A stretch of 49,975 bases of DNA from Labilithrix sp. (GTDB taxonomy: Bacteria > Myxococcota_A > Polyangia > Polyangiales > Polyangiaceae). The notes below the pieces were generated by a model. That model was not told the DNA's origin, made no database searches, and saw only the letters and a list, made by a program, of their open reading frames with translations. The stretch is taken from positions 1 through 49,975 of the forward strand of contig JAQBQJ010000189.1 in NCBI GenBank assembly GCA_028287065.1, given 5' to 3'. The position numbers and the translations under genes are program-made. How positions within the stretch are numbered: the stretch's first letter is position 1; each line of letters opens with the position of its first letter. Positions 25,713 through 34,975 of the stretch are shown here, in pieces.

Positions 25713-25928
25713 GGCGCACCTCCGCGCTGCACGCCTCTCAAGAACCACGCCGGCAAAGGTCGCGCGGCGCTCCTCGACCTACGTGACGCTTTGTCGTCCC
25801 GGAACGCCACGCCGCGAGACGAGGTGCATCCCCAACCGCGCGCAGCTCGATGTCAGCGCAGTGGCGCTCGAACGCGTGGCGAGGCGGTTCGCGAGCCGGG
25901 GCATGTTCGGCGCATGCCGGCAGGCACG
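25713..25928. promoter_or_regulatory. Divergent control region between hypA and hhyS
   Basis: These 216 bases must contain promoters for both the maturation operon (leftward) and the structural hydrogenase operon (rightward). A clear GGAGGTG ribosome-binding site for hypA lies at about 25717-25723 on the minus strand. I looked for sigma-70 and sigma-54 elements and found none convincing; TGGCGAGGCGGTTCG near 25880 resembles a -24/-12 promoter but its GC is one base out of place. Confidence 0.4.
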
Positions 25929-26960
25929 ATGGCGACCACCACACGCATCGAGGAGATCCACGTCCTCTGGATCTCCGAGGGGATGAGCTGCGACGGCGAC
26001 ACCGTGTCCATGACCGCCGCGACGCAGCCGAGCATCGAGGACATCGTCCTGGGGCTCATTCCCGGCATCCCGAAGGTCCATCTGCACAACAAGGTGCTCG
26101 CGTACGAGAACGGAGAGGAGTTCGTCGCCGCATTCCGTCAGGCCGCACGCGGCGAGCTGGGGCCGTTCATCCTCGTCGTCGAGGGCTCGATCCCGAACGA
26201 GAACATCAACGGCGACGGCTACTGGACGTCGTTCGGCAACGACGAGAACGGCGAGCCGATCACGCTCAACACGTGGCTCGACGCGCTCGCGCCGCAGGCC
26301 TGGGCGGTCGTCGCCGCGGGCACGTGCGCGACGTACGGCGGCATCCATGCGATGGCCGGAAATCCCACCGGCTGCATGGGGCTCGCAGACTACCTGGGCT
26401 GGAATTTCCGCTCGCAGGCGGGCCTGCCGATCGTCAACGTGCCGGGCTGTCCGATCCAGCCCGACAACTTCATGGAGACGCTCCTGTGGGTGCTGCGCGA
26501 GGCGGCCGGCAACGCTCCGATGATCCCGCTCGACGAGCAGCTCCGGCCTACGTGGCTGTTCGGCAAGACCGTGCACGAGGGCTGCGATCGCGGCGGGTAC
26601 TACGAGCAGGCGGACTTCGGGCGCGATTACAACTCGCCCAAGTGCCAGGTGAAGATCGGCTGCTGGGGGCCGGTCGTGAACTGCAACGTGCCGAAGCGCG
26701 GCTGGATGAAGGGCATCGGGGGATGCCCGAACGTGGGCGGTATCTGCATCGCGTGCACGATGCCCGGCTTCCCCGACAAGTTCATGCCGTTCATGGACCA
26801 ACCTCCCGGCTCGACGCTCTCGGCGACGCTGCTCTCGCCGTACGGACGGATGATCCGCAGGCTTCGCAGCATCACGAATCACACCGCGAACAAGGAACCG
26901 AAGTGGCATCACAACGGGCCCGAGCTCACGAGCGGCTACGACCTCGGTTGGCGTGGTTGA
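25929..26960 (+). CDS. hhyS: Group 1h [NiFe]-hydrogenase small subunit
   Basis: The 343-residue electron-transfer subunit, carrying three Fe-S clusters that lead electrons away from the active site. Near the N-terminus, GMSCDGDT has Cys21 and an Asp at residue 24, where standard hydrogenases have a second Cys. The oxygen-insensitive actinobacterial-type enzyme of Ralstonia eutropha is known to bind its proximal cluster with three Cys and one Asp. GTCATYGG (Cys133), NVPGCPIQP, and the C-terminal CDRGGYY, CWGPVVNCN and GGCPNVGGICIACTMPGFPDKFMPF blocks supply the other ligands. There is no Tat signal peptide, so the enzyme should stay in the cytoplasm. ATG at 25914 is an alternative start. Confidence 0.92.
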   Translation: MATTTRIEEIHVLWISEGMSCDGDTVSMTAATQPSIEDIVLGLIPGIPKVHLHNKVLAYENGEEFVAAFRQAARGELGPFILVVEGSIPNENINGDGYWTSFGNDENGEPITLNTWLDALAPQAWAVVAAGTCATYGGIHAMAGNPTGCMGLADYLGWNFRSQAGLPIVNVPGCPIQPDNFMETLLWVLREAAGNAPMIPLDEQLRPTWLFGKTVHEGCDRGGYYEQADFGRDYNSPKCQVKIGCWGPVVNCNVPKRGWMKGIGGCPNVGGICIACTMPGFPDKFMPFMDQPPGSTLSATLLSPYGRMIRRLRSITNHTANKEPKWHHNGPELTSGYDLGWRG

Positions 26961-26991
26961 CGAGGACACTCGGAACAGAGGAGCACGCACG

Positions 26992-28782
26992 ATGACCGTC
27001 ACGTCGGTACCCACGCCTCAGCGCCGGCTCGTGGAGATGTCGTGGGATCCGATCACCCGGATCATCGGCAATCTCGGTATCTATACGAAGATCGACTTCG
27101 ACAATCGCGAGGTCGTGGAGTGCAAGAGCACCTCGTCGATCTTCCGTGGTTACAGCGTATTCATGCGCGGGAAGGATCCGCGCGACTCGCATTTCATCAC
27201 GAGCCGTATCTGCGGGATCTGCGGCGACAATCACGCCACCTGCTCGATCTACGCGCAGAACATGGCCTACGGAATCAAGACGCCGCCGGTCGGAGAGTGG
27301 ATATTCAATCTCGGCGAAGCCGCCGAATACATGTTCGACCACTCCATCTTCCAGGACACGATGGTGTTCGTCGATTACTGCGAGCAGATGGTGAAGGAGA
27401 CGAATCCGAAGCTCCTCGAGCTCGCGGAGCGCACGCCGGCGCCGAGCTCGAATATCCACGGATATCGAACGATCGCGGACATCATGCGTTCCTTCAATCC
27501 ATTTACCGGAGAGACCTATCGCACGGCGCTCGAGATGAGCCGCCTCACGCGAGAGATGTTCTGTCTCATGGAAGGGCGGCACGTCCACCCGTCGACGCTG
27601 TATCCCGGCGGCACCGGCACCGTCGCGAGCCCTCAGGTGTTCAGCGATTACCAGGTCCGCCTCATCCGGTTCATCGACTTCGCGAAGAAGCTCGTGCCGC
27701 TCAACGACGACGTCTTCGATTTCTTCTACGAGGCGATGCCCGGCTACGAGCACGTCGGCGAGCGCCGCGTGCTGCTCGGGTGCTGGGGAGCGTTCCAGAA
27801 TCCCGACGTCTGCGACTATCGCTACGAGACGATGGCCGACTGGGGGAGGGCGATGTTCGTCACGCCGGGCATCGTCGTCGACGGCGCGCTCATCACGACC
27901 GATCTCGTCGAGATCAACCTCGGGATACGGATCCTGCTCGGCAACTCGTTCTACGAGGACTGGGTGGACGGCGCGTCGTTCGTACCGAAGGATCCGCTGG
28001 GAAATGCGGTCGATCCTCGCCATCCCTGGAACCAGACGACCATCCCGAAGCCGCGCAAGCGCGATCTCGAGAAGGGCCCGTACAGCTGGGTCATGAGCCC
28101 GCGCTGGTACCACGCGAAGACGAAGGAGCACCTCGCGCTCGATACCGGCGGAGGTCCGCTCGCGCGCCTGTGGGTCACCGCGCTCGCGAACCTGGTGAAG
28201 ACGCCGTACGTGCAGGCGACCGGCTCGAGCGTGCGCATCCAGCTGCCCAAGTCCGCCTCGTCGGGTGAGGTCGCGCTCGAGTGGAAGGTGCCGCGGTGGT
28301 CGAACACGCTCGAGCGCGGCCGCGCGCGCGCGTACTTCATTGCCTATGCGGCGGCGATGGCCATGTTCTTCCTCGAGAAGGCCATGGAGCGCGTCCACAA
28401 GGGAGACGTCCGCACCTTCCAGGAGTTCGAGGTCCCGGACGACGCGATCGGCTGCGGTTTCCACGAGGCGGTGCGCGGCGTGCTCTCGCATCACCTCGTG
28501 ATCCGTAATGGCAAGATCGCCAATTATCATCCGTATCCGCCGACCCCCTGGAATGCGAGCCCGCGCGACGTCTACGGCACGCCTGGGCCGTACGAGGACG
28601 CGGTGCAGGGCTTACGGATCTTCGAGGAGAACGGGCCGGACAAGTTCAAGGGCATCGACATCATGCGCACGGTGCGCAGCTTCGATCCGTGCTTGCCGTG
28701 TGGCGTGCACATGTATCTCGGCAACGGGCGCGTGCTCGAGGAGCGTCATGCGCCGATGTTCGGAACGCCGCGCTCGGCGTGA
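26992..28782 (+). CDS. hhyL: Group 1h [NiFe]-hydrogenase large (catalytic) subunit
   Basis: The 596-residue catalytic subunit that splits H2 at a NiFe(CN)2CO site. The nickel ligands are in the L1 motif RICGICGDNH (Cys74, Cys77) and the L2 motif DPCLPCGVH (Cys567, Cys570, His573). The surrounding sequence (WDPITRIIGNLGIYTKIDF, then STSSIFRGYSVFMRGKDPRD) is characteristic of group 1h, whose members scavenge H2 at atmospheric concentration in air. A 23-residue tail after His573 should be removed by the maturation protease at 21808. ATG at 26992 is preceded by GAGGAG; the open frame extends 39 bases further, overlapping hhyS. Confidence 0.94.
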   Translation: MTVTSVPTPQRRLVEMSWDPITRIIGNLGIYTKIDFDNREVVECKSTSSIFRGYSVFMRGKDPRDSHFITSRICGICGDNHATCSIYAQNMAYGIKTPPVGEWIFNLGEAAEYMFDHSIFQDTMVFVDYCEQMVKETNPKLLELAERTPAPSSNIHGYRTIADIMRSFNPFTGETYRTALEMSRLTREMFCLMEGRHVHPSTLYPGGTGTVASPQVFSDYQVRLIRFIDFAKKLVPLNDDVFDFFYEAMPGYEHVGERRVLLGCWGAFQNPDVCDYRYETMADWGRAMFVTPGIVVDGALITTDLVEINLGIRILLGNSFYEDWVDGASFVPKDPLGNAVDPRHPWNQTTIPKPRKRDLEKGPYSWVMSPRWYHAKTKEHLALDTGGGPLARLWVTALANLVKTPYVQATGSSVRIQLPKSASSGEVALEWKVPRWSNTLERGRARAYFIAYAAAMAMFFLEKAMERVHKGDVRTFQEFEVPDDAIGCGFHEAVRGVLSHHLVIRNGKIANYHPYPPTPWNASPRDVYGTPGPYEDAVQGLRIFEENGPDKFKGIDIMRTVRSFDPCLPCGVHMYLGNGRVLEERHAPMFGTPRSA

Positions 28783-28792
28783 GGGGCTCGTC

Positions 28793-29017
28793 ATGAAGCA
28801 GGTCCAGAGCAACATCGTCGTGGGAAAGAAGGACGTCGACCTCACCGCGCCGTCCCACGTGAGGGGCGTACACGAGGGCAACTGGCCGACCCACCTCGGC
28901 CGGAGGAATCGCCGGAGCTTCGAGCCCGAGAACATCCCGATCTCGCGCTCGACCGGGATCAACCCCGACGCGCGCGCGCCGATCGACCCCGCGATGCCGC
29001 ATCTGTCTCCGCCGTGA
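28793..29017 (+). CDS. Small conserved-type protein following the hydrogenase large subunit
   Basis: A 74-residue hydrophilic protein ten bases after hhyL, with a GAGGGG ribosome-binding site. It has no signal, membrane helix or cysteine. The composition is Pro/Arg/His-rich and mostly unfolded in appearance (VKKD-type start, then GNWPTHLGRRNRRSFEPENIPISRSTGINPDARAPID), which suggests a peptide that wraps around a partner. Similar small genes follow hhyL in Actinobacteria as I remember it. It may be a third subunit or link to the membrane; the family is uncharacterised. Confidence 0.6.
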   Translation: MKQVQSNIVVGKKDVDLTAPSHVRGVHEGNWPTHLGRRNRRSFEPENIPISRSTGINPDARAPIDPAMPHLSPP

Positions 29018-29071
29018 AGAGCCGCGGACGCGCACGGTGATTGCTTCGACGAGACGCGAGGTCGTCGAAGG

Positions 29072-29908
29072 ATGAAGCCGTTCGTGCCGTCACCGGAAGA
29101 GCGCGGGCCGGACCGATCCGTCGTGCCCGAGCCTACCCTCGGCGCGGACATCCTGCGGTCGTCGGAGGCCTCGCCCTCGTCGAGCGTGGCGGACCGCGCG
29201 AAGGTCATCGGCGTCCTGCGCAAGGCCGAGGAGTTCATGAGCACGGCGAACCCGCCTCCGGATTCGGACGCGCTCGTTCGGCGCGCTCTCGAGCTCGCCT
29301 GCGGCCGGCTGGGCGTCATGTGGAGGGAGTATCGGTCGATCGTGGCCGCCGACCCCGAGCTCCGGGAGCTCGAGCGCCGCGTCATCGCCGACGCGCGCGA
29401 ACGATGGGGGAGGCCTCCCTCCGTGATCATCGTGACGCCTCCCGGCGCGGAGCAAGCGCAGGACGAGCGGAGCCCGGCGGAGAGGCTGTTCGACCGGATC
29501 TTCGTTCCGATCGACTACACGACCGACTCCCATTCGGCGGCGCTGGCCGCGCTCGACCTGCGCCGCTCGCATGGGTCTGCGATGTGTCTCTTCCACGCAG
29601 CGGAGAGCACCGGCTCGGACGACTGGTTGGCGGGGATCGGCAGCCCCGCGGTCGGCGGCGACTGGATCGCCGAGACGAACGATCGCCTGCGGCGCTTTCT
29701 CGCTCACATTGCTCCCGATGCCGCGGGCGGAGTCGAGGTCCGCGCGTGCGTCGGATCGCCCGTCGCAGAGCTCTCCAAGGAAGCGCGCCGATGGGGCGCG
29801 ACACTGGTCGTCGCCGCGGCAAGCGTGCAAGCGAGGCTCCTGCGCTCGCCCGGCGAGAGGATCCTTCGTGAGCTCCAGCTCCCGGTCCTGATCATTCCGA
29901 TCGCGTGA
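29072..29908 (+). CDS. Universal stress protein (UspA) with N-terminal extension
   Basis: A 278-residue protein. Residues about 145-278 form a Usp domain: first strand FDRIFVPIDYTTDSHSAALAALDL, middle AMCLFHAAE, and the end GSPVAELSKEARRWGATLVVAAA, then LRELQLPVLIIP. The usual ATP loop G-2X-G-9X-G(S/T) is not clearly kept (SPGERILREL is close), so ATP binding is uncertain. The first 140 residues are charged and helical with no domain I recognise. Its place between the hydrogenase and the respiratory operon suggests a starvation or energy-stress role. Confidence 0.72.
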   Translation: MKPFVPSPEERGPDRSVVPEPTLGADILRSSEASPSSSVADRAKVIGVLRKAEEFMSTANPPPDSDALVRRALELACGRLGVMWREYRSIVAADPELRELERRVIADARERWGRPPSVIIVTPPGAEQAQDERSPAERLFDRIFVPIDYTTDSHSAALAALDLRRSHGSAMCLFHAAESTGSDDWLAGIGSPAVGGDWIAETNDRLRRFLAHIAPDAAGGVEVRACVGSPVAELSKEARRWGATLVVAAASVQARLLRSPGERILRELQLPVLIIPIA

Positions 29909-30063
29909 CCCGATGCGAATGCGTCCAGCGACAGGTCATGCATTCTGCATGGCGCGCGCGGGCGTTCTGGAGCACATGGGCTCGCTTCGACGCCGCGCCG
30001 TAGAGCACCAGGTGGTGGCGCGCGCCCTGCAACCGCGCGGCCGCGCTCTGGGGAGGGCGTCCT
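29909..30063. promoter_or_regulatory. Upstream region of the alternative complex III operon
   Basis: These 155 bases lead into a 13-gene-length respiratory operon and should contain its promoter. A palindrome, CATGCA-TTC-TGCATG, lies at 29937-29951 and could be an operator. A GGGAGGG ribosome-binding site (about 30050-30057) precedes the actA GTG. No convincing -35/-10 pair is visible. Confidence 0.35.
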
Positions 30064-30714
30064 GTGAAGCCGCTCTTTTCGCGTTCCGCCAACTCCATCT
30101 ACTGGCTTGCGATCGGCGCCGTCGCGACTGCGATCGTCGGTCTGCCGGTGATGCTGATCGCGTGGGCGCGCACGCCGTACGCGACGGGGGAGCAGCAGAT
30201 CGTCGAGCAGCCCATCAAGTTCGACCACCGGCATCACGTCCGGGACGACGGCGTCGACTGCCTTTATTGCCACGGCGGAGCGACGCGCGCGCCGTACGCG
30301 GGGGTGCCGGCGACGTCGACGTGCATGAGCTGCCACAACCAGGTGTGGACCGACAGCCCCGAGCTCGCGGCGGTTCGTAAGAGCTACTTCGAGGGAAAGC
30401 CGATTCACTGGCGTCGCGTCCACAGGCTTCCGGACTTCGTCTTCTTCGACCACTCGATTCACCTCGCGAAGGGCGTCGGGTGCGTGACCTGCCACGGACG
30501 TGTCGATCGCATGGCGCAGGTCTTCGCCGTCGCGCCGCTCACGATGCGCTGGTGTCTCGACTGCCATCGCGCGCCCGAGAGGCACCTGCGGCCGCTCGAC
30601 CAGATCACCGCGATGGAGTGGACACCGGATGTCCCACAGGAGCGGCTCGGGCGTGAGCTGGCCACGCAGCTCGGCGTGCGGTCGATCGACGATTGCACGG
30701 CGTGCCACCGATGA
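30064..30714 (+). CDS. actA: ActA, pentaheme cytochrome c subunit of alternative complex III
   Basis: A 216-residue periplasmic multiheme cytochrome anchored by one N-terminal helix (about residues 12-34). It has exactly five CXXCH haem sites: CLYCH (66-70), CMSCH, CVTCH, CLDCH and CTACH at the C-terminus, the number found in characterised ActA subunits. Several extra histidines (KFDHRHHV, FFDHSIHLAKG) are the distal ligands. It moves electrons from the quinol-oxidising part toward the terminal oxidase. GTG at 30064 follows a GGGAGGG ribosome-binding site, and the stop overlaps actB (ATGA). Confidence 0.92.
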   Translation: MKPLFSRSANSIYWLAIGAVATAIVGLPVMLIAWARTPYATGEQQIVEQPIKFDHRHHVRDDGVDCLYCHGGATRAPYAGVPATSTCMSCHNQVWTDSPELAAVRKSYFEGKPIHWRRVHRLPDFVFFDHSIHLAKGVGCVTCHGRVDRMAQVFAVAPLTMRWCLDCHRAPERHLRPLDQITAMEWTPDVPQERLGRELATQLGVRSIDDCTACHR

Positions 30715-33353
30715 CGCGTCCCCGTCGCGACGAGTACGCGATCGCGCTCGACGAGGCGCAGGCGAGCGAGCCGATCGCGCGCCGTGAGCTGCTCAAGCTG
30801 ATGGGTGCGGCGCTCGGGCTCGCGGGTCTCGCCGCCTGCACGCGCGCGCCCGACCAGGCGATCGTGCCGTACGTCGTCCAGCCTCCGGAGGTCACGCCGG
30901 GGCGACCGCGCTTCTACGCGACCGCGACGACGCTCGACGGGTACGCGACGGGCGTCTTGGTCGAGAGTCACGAGGGCCGGCCGACGAAGGTCGAGGGCAA
31001 CCCCGAGCACCCGGTCAGCCGCGGCGCTTCGAGCGTCTTCGATCAGGCGTCCGTCCTCGGTCTCTACGACCCGAGTCGTGCGCGATCGAACAAGGCGCGC
31101 GGCTCGGTCGCGTCGTGGATCGAGGTCCGCAGTGCGCTGACGGCGGGACCGTGGACGGGCCGGAGGGGCCGAGGTCTCCACGTCCTGCTGGCCCCGACGT
31201 CGTCGCCGACCACCCGCGAGCAGCTCCGCGAGCTGCGCGCGCGCTGGCCGGAAGCGCAGATCCATTTCCACTCGGCCACGCCGCGCACGAACGTCTGGGA
31301 AGGCAGCAGGCTCGTGTTCGGTCGCGTGCTCGAGCCGCTGCTCGATCTGACACGCGCAGACGTGATCGTCGCGCTCGACTCCGACTTCCTCGCCGCGGGG
31401 CCGGGCCATCTCCGGCTCGCCCGCGAGCACGCCGGGATGCGGACGCCGCGCGGGGCGAAGAGCGAGATGAACCGGCTCTACGCCTTCGAGCCGGGATACA
31501 CCGCGACCGGCGCATCCGCCGATCATCGCCTCGCCGTTCGAGCGCACGACGTCCAGGCGATCGCTGCCGCGTTGCTCGAGGCCGTCGGAGCGCCGGCATC
31601 GCTCGGGCCGGCGCTGTCGCGCCTGCGCGAGCGCGCGAGCGCGTACGATCGCTTCGTCCAGGCGGTCGCGCGAGATCTGACGTCGCATCGCGGACGCAGC
31701 GTGGTGATCGCGGGCGACGCTCAGCCGCCGGTCGTTCATGCGCTCGCGCACGCGCTCAACGCGGCGCTCGGGAACCTGGGCGCGACGGTGTCTCTGGTTG
31801 CGTCGCCGATCCTCGACGCCGGCGGTGCAAGCCATGACCTCGGCGTGCTCACACGGGCGCTCGAGGGCGGCACCGTCGATACGCTCGTGGTGCTCGGGAC
31901 GAATGCGGTCTACACCGCGCCGGCCGACGTGCCTCTCCGCGCGCTGATCGGTCGCGCGCGACAGAGCGCGTATCTCGGCCTCTACGAGGACGAGACGAGC
32001 GAGGCCTGCACGTTCACGATCGCCGCCGCGCACGAGCTCGAATCGTGGGGGGACGCGCTGGCGGAGGACGGCACCGAGACGATCGTGCAGCCGCTGATCG
32101 CGCCGCTGTTCGACGGCCGTACTCCCATCGACGTGCTCGCCTTGCTCGCCGACCGTCCGGCCGGGACGAGCTACGACCTCGTTCGCGCCCGGTTCGCGAA
32201 GGAGCGCGCCGCCGGGCGCGACGCTGCGTCCTTCGAGGCTCTCTGGAACCGCGCGCTCATGCGCGGAGTCGTCGACGGCACCGCGTTCGCCGCGGAGGCC
32301 GCGCCGCCCTCGTGGACGAGGCTCTCGGACGCGCTCGCGACCACGCGGATCCCGCCTGCCGACGCGCTCGAGATCGTGTTCCCGATCGACCCGCGCGTGC
32401 ACGACGGGCGCTTCTCGAACAATGCGTGGCTCCTCGAGCTGCCCTCGCCGATCACGAAGCTGACGTGGACCAACGCCGCGACGCTCGCGCCGGAGACGGC
32501 CGCGGAGCACGGGCTCGTGACCGGAGACGAGATCGAGCTCCGCTTCCTCGGGCGCGCCGTGCGTGCCCCCGTCATGGTCGTCCCCGGCCATGCGCCGCGG
32601 AGCGTCGCGCTCTCGCTCGGCTGGGGCCGGCGAGGAAGCGAAGAGCTCGCACGTGGTCTCGGCACGAGCGCGTATGCGCTGCGGGCGCGGTCGTCGCTCG
32701 TGATGGGCACGGGCCTCGAGATCGCGAAGACAGGCGCTCGGCACGACCTGCCGATCACGCAGCAGCACCATGACCTGCACGGTCGCGACGACGACATCCT
32801 GCGCCATGCGACGCGTGCCGATCTCGGCGCCTCGAAGGAGCGATGGCGAAAGCGCGCACCGCACGCGAAGCGCTCGCTGACGCTCTACCACGTCGAGCCA
32901 GGCCCGGCGCCCCACCAGTGGGGCATGGGGATCGATCTCTCGATCTGCACGGGCTGCGCGTCGTGCGTCGTCGCGTGCCAGGCGGAGAACAACGTCCCCA
33001 CCGTCGGCGCCGACGGCGTGCGGATGGGACGGCACATGCACTGGCTCCGCATCGACAGCTACTTCGTCGGCGATGCAAACGCGCCGGACGTCGCGCTGCA
33101 GCCGATGCTCTGCCAGCACTGCGAGATGGCGCCGTGCGAGTACGTGTGCCCGACGAACGCGACCGTCCACAGCACCGACGGTCTCAACCAGATGGTCTAC
33201 AACCGCTGCGTCGGGACCCGGTTCTGCTCGAACAACTGCCCGTACAAGGTCCGGCGCTTCAACTGGTTCGACTACCACGGCGACGAATCGAAGACCGAGC
33301 AGCTCGTCCACAACCCGGACGTCACGGTGCGCGCGCTCGGCGTGATGGAGTAG
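30711..33353 (+). CDS. actB: ActB, Fe-S/molybdopterin-oxidoreductase-like subunit, interrupted by in-frame TAG
   Basis: The quinol-oxidase Fe-S subunit of alternative complex III. It starts with a Tat/lipobox-like leader ([20 protein letters not shown]). A catalytically silent molybdopterin-oxidoreductase-like domain (about 40-710) follows, then a ferredoxin-like domain with [33 protein letters not shown] and [20 protein letters not shown]. Translation meets TAG at 33351-33353 after GVME. Homologues read GVMEKC-x-FC, so the stop replaces a conserved Lys codon (AAG to TAG is one base), and the same frame continues for 87 codons with the last Fe-S cysteines. A sequencing error, a recent nonsense mutation or read-through are all possible. 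Confidence 0.85.
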   Translation: MTRPRRDEYAIALDEAQASEPIARRELLKLMGAALGLAGLAACTRAPDQAIVPYVVQPPEVTPGRPRFYATATTLDGYATGVLVESHEGRPTKVEGNPEHPVSRGASSVFDQASVLGLYDPSRARSNKARGSVASWIEVRSALTAGPWTGRRGRGLHVLLAPTSSPTTREQLRELRARWPEAQIHFHSATPRTNVWEGSRLVFGRVLEPLLDLTRADVIVALDSDFLAAGPGHLRLAREHAGMRTPRGAKSEMNRLYAFEPGYTATGASADHRLAVRAHDVQAIAAALLEAVGAPASLGPALSRLRERASAYDRFVQAVARDLTSHRGRSVVIAGDAQPPVVHALAHALNAALGNLGATVSLVASPILDAGGASHDLGVLTRALEGGTVDTLVVLGTNAVYTAPADVPLRALIGRARQSAYLGLYEDETSEACTFTIAAAHELESWGDALAEDGTETIVQPLIAPLFDGRTPIDVLALLADRPAGTSYDLVRARFAKERAAGRDAASFEALWNRALMRGVVDGTAFAAEAAPPSWTRLSDALATTRIPPADALEIVFPIDPRVHDGRFSNNAWLLELPSPITKLTWTNAATLAPETAAEHGLVTGDEIELRFLGRAVRAPVMVVPGHAPRSVALSLGWGRRGSEELARGLGTSAYALRARSSLVMGTGLEIAKTGARHDLPITQQHHDLHGRDDDILRHATRADLGASKERWRKRAPHAKRSLTLYHVEPGPAPHQWGMGIDLSICTGCASCVVACQAENNVPTVGADGVRMGRHMHWLRIDSYFVGDANAPDVALQPMLCQHCEMAPCEYVCPTNATVHSTDGLNQMVYNRCVGTRFCSNNCPYKVRRFNWFDYHGDESKTEQLVHNPDVTVRALGVME

Positions 33354-33614
33354 TGCAAGTTCTGCGTGCAGCGCATTCGCGAGCACGAGATCCGTACCGC
33401 GGTCGATCGCAAGAAGCCGGCTCCGCTCCAGACCGCATGCCAGCAGGCGTGCCCCACCGGCGCGATCGTCTTCGGAGACCTGCTCGACGCGACCTCGGAC
33501 GTGTCCCGGATGCACCACGACGAGCGCAGCTACTCAGCGCTCGGGGACCTGAACACGATGCCGCGCGTGCGTTACCTCGCGAAGGTCTGGAACAGGAACC
33601 CGGAGCTCGCATGA
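33354..33614 (+). pseudogene. actB: C-terminal part of ActB beyond the in-frame TAG
   Basis: This 86-residue tail is in the same frame as actB and begins at the codon right after the TAG. It carries [14 protein letters not shown] and the [17 protein letters not shown] block, the remaining cysteines of a ferredoxin-type cluster pair, and ends normally with an ATGA overlap into actC. GTG at 33366 is a possible internal start but has no ribosome-binding site. The preserved motif, codon usage and operon junction show that the tail was under selection until very recently, or still is. Confidence 0.8.
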
Positions 33615-34975
33615 CCGCCGCTGCGCTGCCCGACATGCGCGTCCTCGCGGACGGGAGCACGTACGCCGAGCTCACCGACGAGCTCCTCGGCAAGGTGCTC
33701 CAGCCGCCACGGTGGATGAAGCCGGCGCTCCTCGTCACGTTCGCAGGCACGCTCGTGCTCTTCGCGGCCATCACATACACGGTGGTGACGGGGATCGGCG
33801 TCTGGGGAAACAACATCCCGGTCGCGTGGGCGTTCGCGATCACCAACTTCGTCTGGTGGATCGGGATCGGCCACGCGGGGACGTTCATCTCGGCCTTCCT
33901 CCTCTTGCTCGAGCAGAGATGGCGCACTTCGATCAACCGCTTCGCCGAGGGAATGACGCTCTTCGCGGTCATGCAGGCGGGGTTGTTCCCGCTCCTGCAC
34001 ATGGGACGACCGTGGTTCTTCTACTGGCTCGCGCCTTACCCGAGCACGATGAAGGTGTGGCCGCAGTTCCGCAGCGCGCTGACGTGGGACGTCGTCGCGG
34101 TCTCGACCTACTTCATCGTGTCGTTCCTCTTCTGGTACCTCGGCCTCGTCCCTGACCTCGCCGCGATGCGCGATCGCGCGAAGGAGCGCTGGCGACGTCG
34201 CGTCTACGGCGTCTTCGCGCTCGGCTGGTACGGCTCGACGCGGAGCTGGGGGCGCTGGCGCATCGCGTACGGGTTGCTCGGAGGCATCGCGACGCCGCTC
34301 GTCGTGTCGGTCCACAGCATCGTGAGCAGCGACTTCGCGACGAGCCTCCTCCCCGGATGGCACTCGGCGATCTTCCCGCCGTACTTCGTCGCGGGCGCGA
34401 TCTTCTCCGGCTTCGCGATGGTCGTCACGCTGATCGTGCCGGCGCGGCGGCTCTATCGGCTCGAGCGCGTCATCACGGCGCGGCACCTCGACAACATGGC
34501 GAAGATGCTCCTCGTGACGGGCTGGATCGTCACGTACAGCTACATCGTCGAGACGTGGGCCGCGTGGCAGTCCGGCGACGAGTACGAGCGCTACACGCAG
34601 CTGTGGATGCGGCCGTTCGGGCCGTATGCGTGGTTGTGCTGGCTCGTCATCGTCTGCAACTGCGTGGCGCCGCAGCTCCTCTGGTTCCAGAGGGTCCGCA
34701 CGAGCCCGGTCGCGCTGTGGGTGGTGTCGATCGCGGTCCAGATCGGGATGTGGAGCGAGCGCTTCGTCCTGATCGTCACCTCCGAGAGCCGCGATTTCCT
34801 CCCGTCGTCGTGGCGGATGTACCGGCCCACGGTCGTCGATGCCGCGCTGTTGTTCGGGACCTGCTCGTTCTTCTTGTTCCTGTTCCTGCTCTTCCTGCGG
34901 TTCGTCCCGTTCATCCCGATTTCGGAGCTCAAGGAGCTGAAGCACGACCTCGCGAAGGAGGAGAACCATGGCTGA
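33611..34975 (+). CDS. actC: ActC, NrfD-like quinol-binding membrane subunit of alternative complex III
   Basis: A 454-residue integral membrane protein with about ten helices. NrfD/PsrC-type features are clear: [23 protein letters not shown] in an early helix, [14 protein letters not shown] in the loop after, and [36 protein letters not shown], the conserved quinol site region of ActC. It oxidises menaquinol or ubiquinol and passes electrons to ActB. ATG at 33611 overlaps the actB stop. Confidence 0.92.
   Translation: MTAAALPDMRVLADGSTYAELTDELLGKVLQPPRWMKPALLVTFAGTLVLFAAITYTVVTGIGVWGNNIPVAWAFAITNFVWWIGIGHAGTFISAFLLLLEQRWRTSINRFAEGMTLFAVMQAGLFPLLHMGRPWFFYWLAPYPSTMKVWPQFRSALTWDVVAVSTYFIVSFLFWYLGLVPDLAAMRDRAKERWRRRVYGVFALGWYGSTRSWGRWRIAYGLLGGIATPLVVSVHSIVSSDFATSLLPGWHSAIFPPYFVAGAIFSGFAMVVTLIVPARRLYRLERVITARHLDNMAKMLLVTGWIVTYSYIVETWAAWQSGDEYERYTQLWMRPFGPYAWLCWLVIVCNCVAPQLLWFQRVRTSPVALWVVSIAVQIGMWSERFVLIVTSESRDFLPSSWRMYRPTVVDAALLFGTCSFFLFLFLLFLRFVPFIPISELKELKHDLAKEENHG

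Noticed and set aside
24276-25928. Long N-terminal extension of the hydrogenase small subunit in the same open frame
   Set aside because: The upstream frame runs antisense through hypA, hypB and the NifU-like gene and has no protein-like features; the subunit starts at 25929 or 25914.
30015-30031. Sigma-54-like element ahead of actA (TGGCGCGCGCCCTGC)
   Set aside because: GG and GC have the right spacing, but the rest deviates from consensus, and a match this weak is expected by chance in GC-rich DNA.
33351-33353. Genome-wide reassignment of TAG to an amino acid
   Set aside because: TAG ends tamB (6007), the subunit IV gene (41180), SulP (41179) and the DUF4266 gene (49751) at natural protein ends, so TAG is a working stop codon here.
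30459-33518. 1019-residue open frame on the minus strand
   Set aside because: It is antisense to actA and actB, with shadow-type composition; the plus strand carries clear Fe-S and haem motifs.
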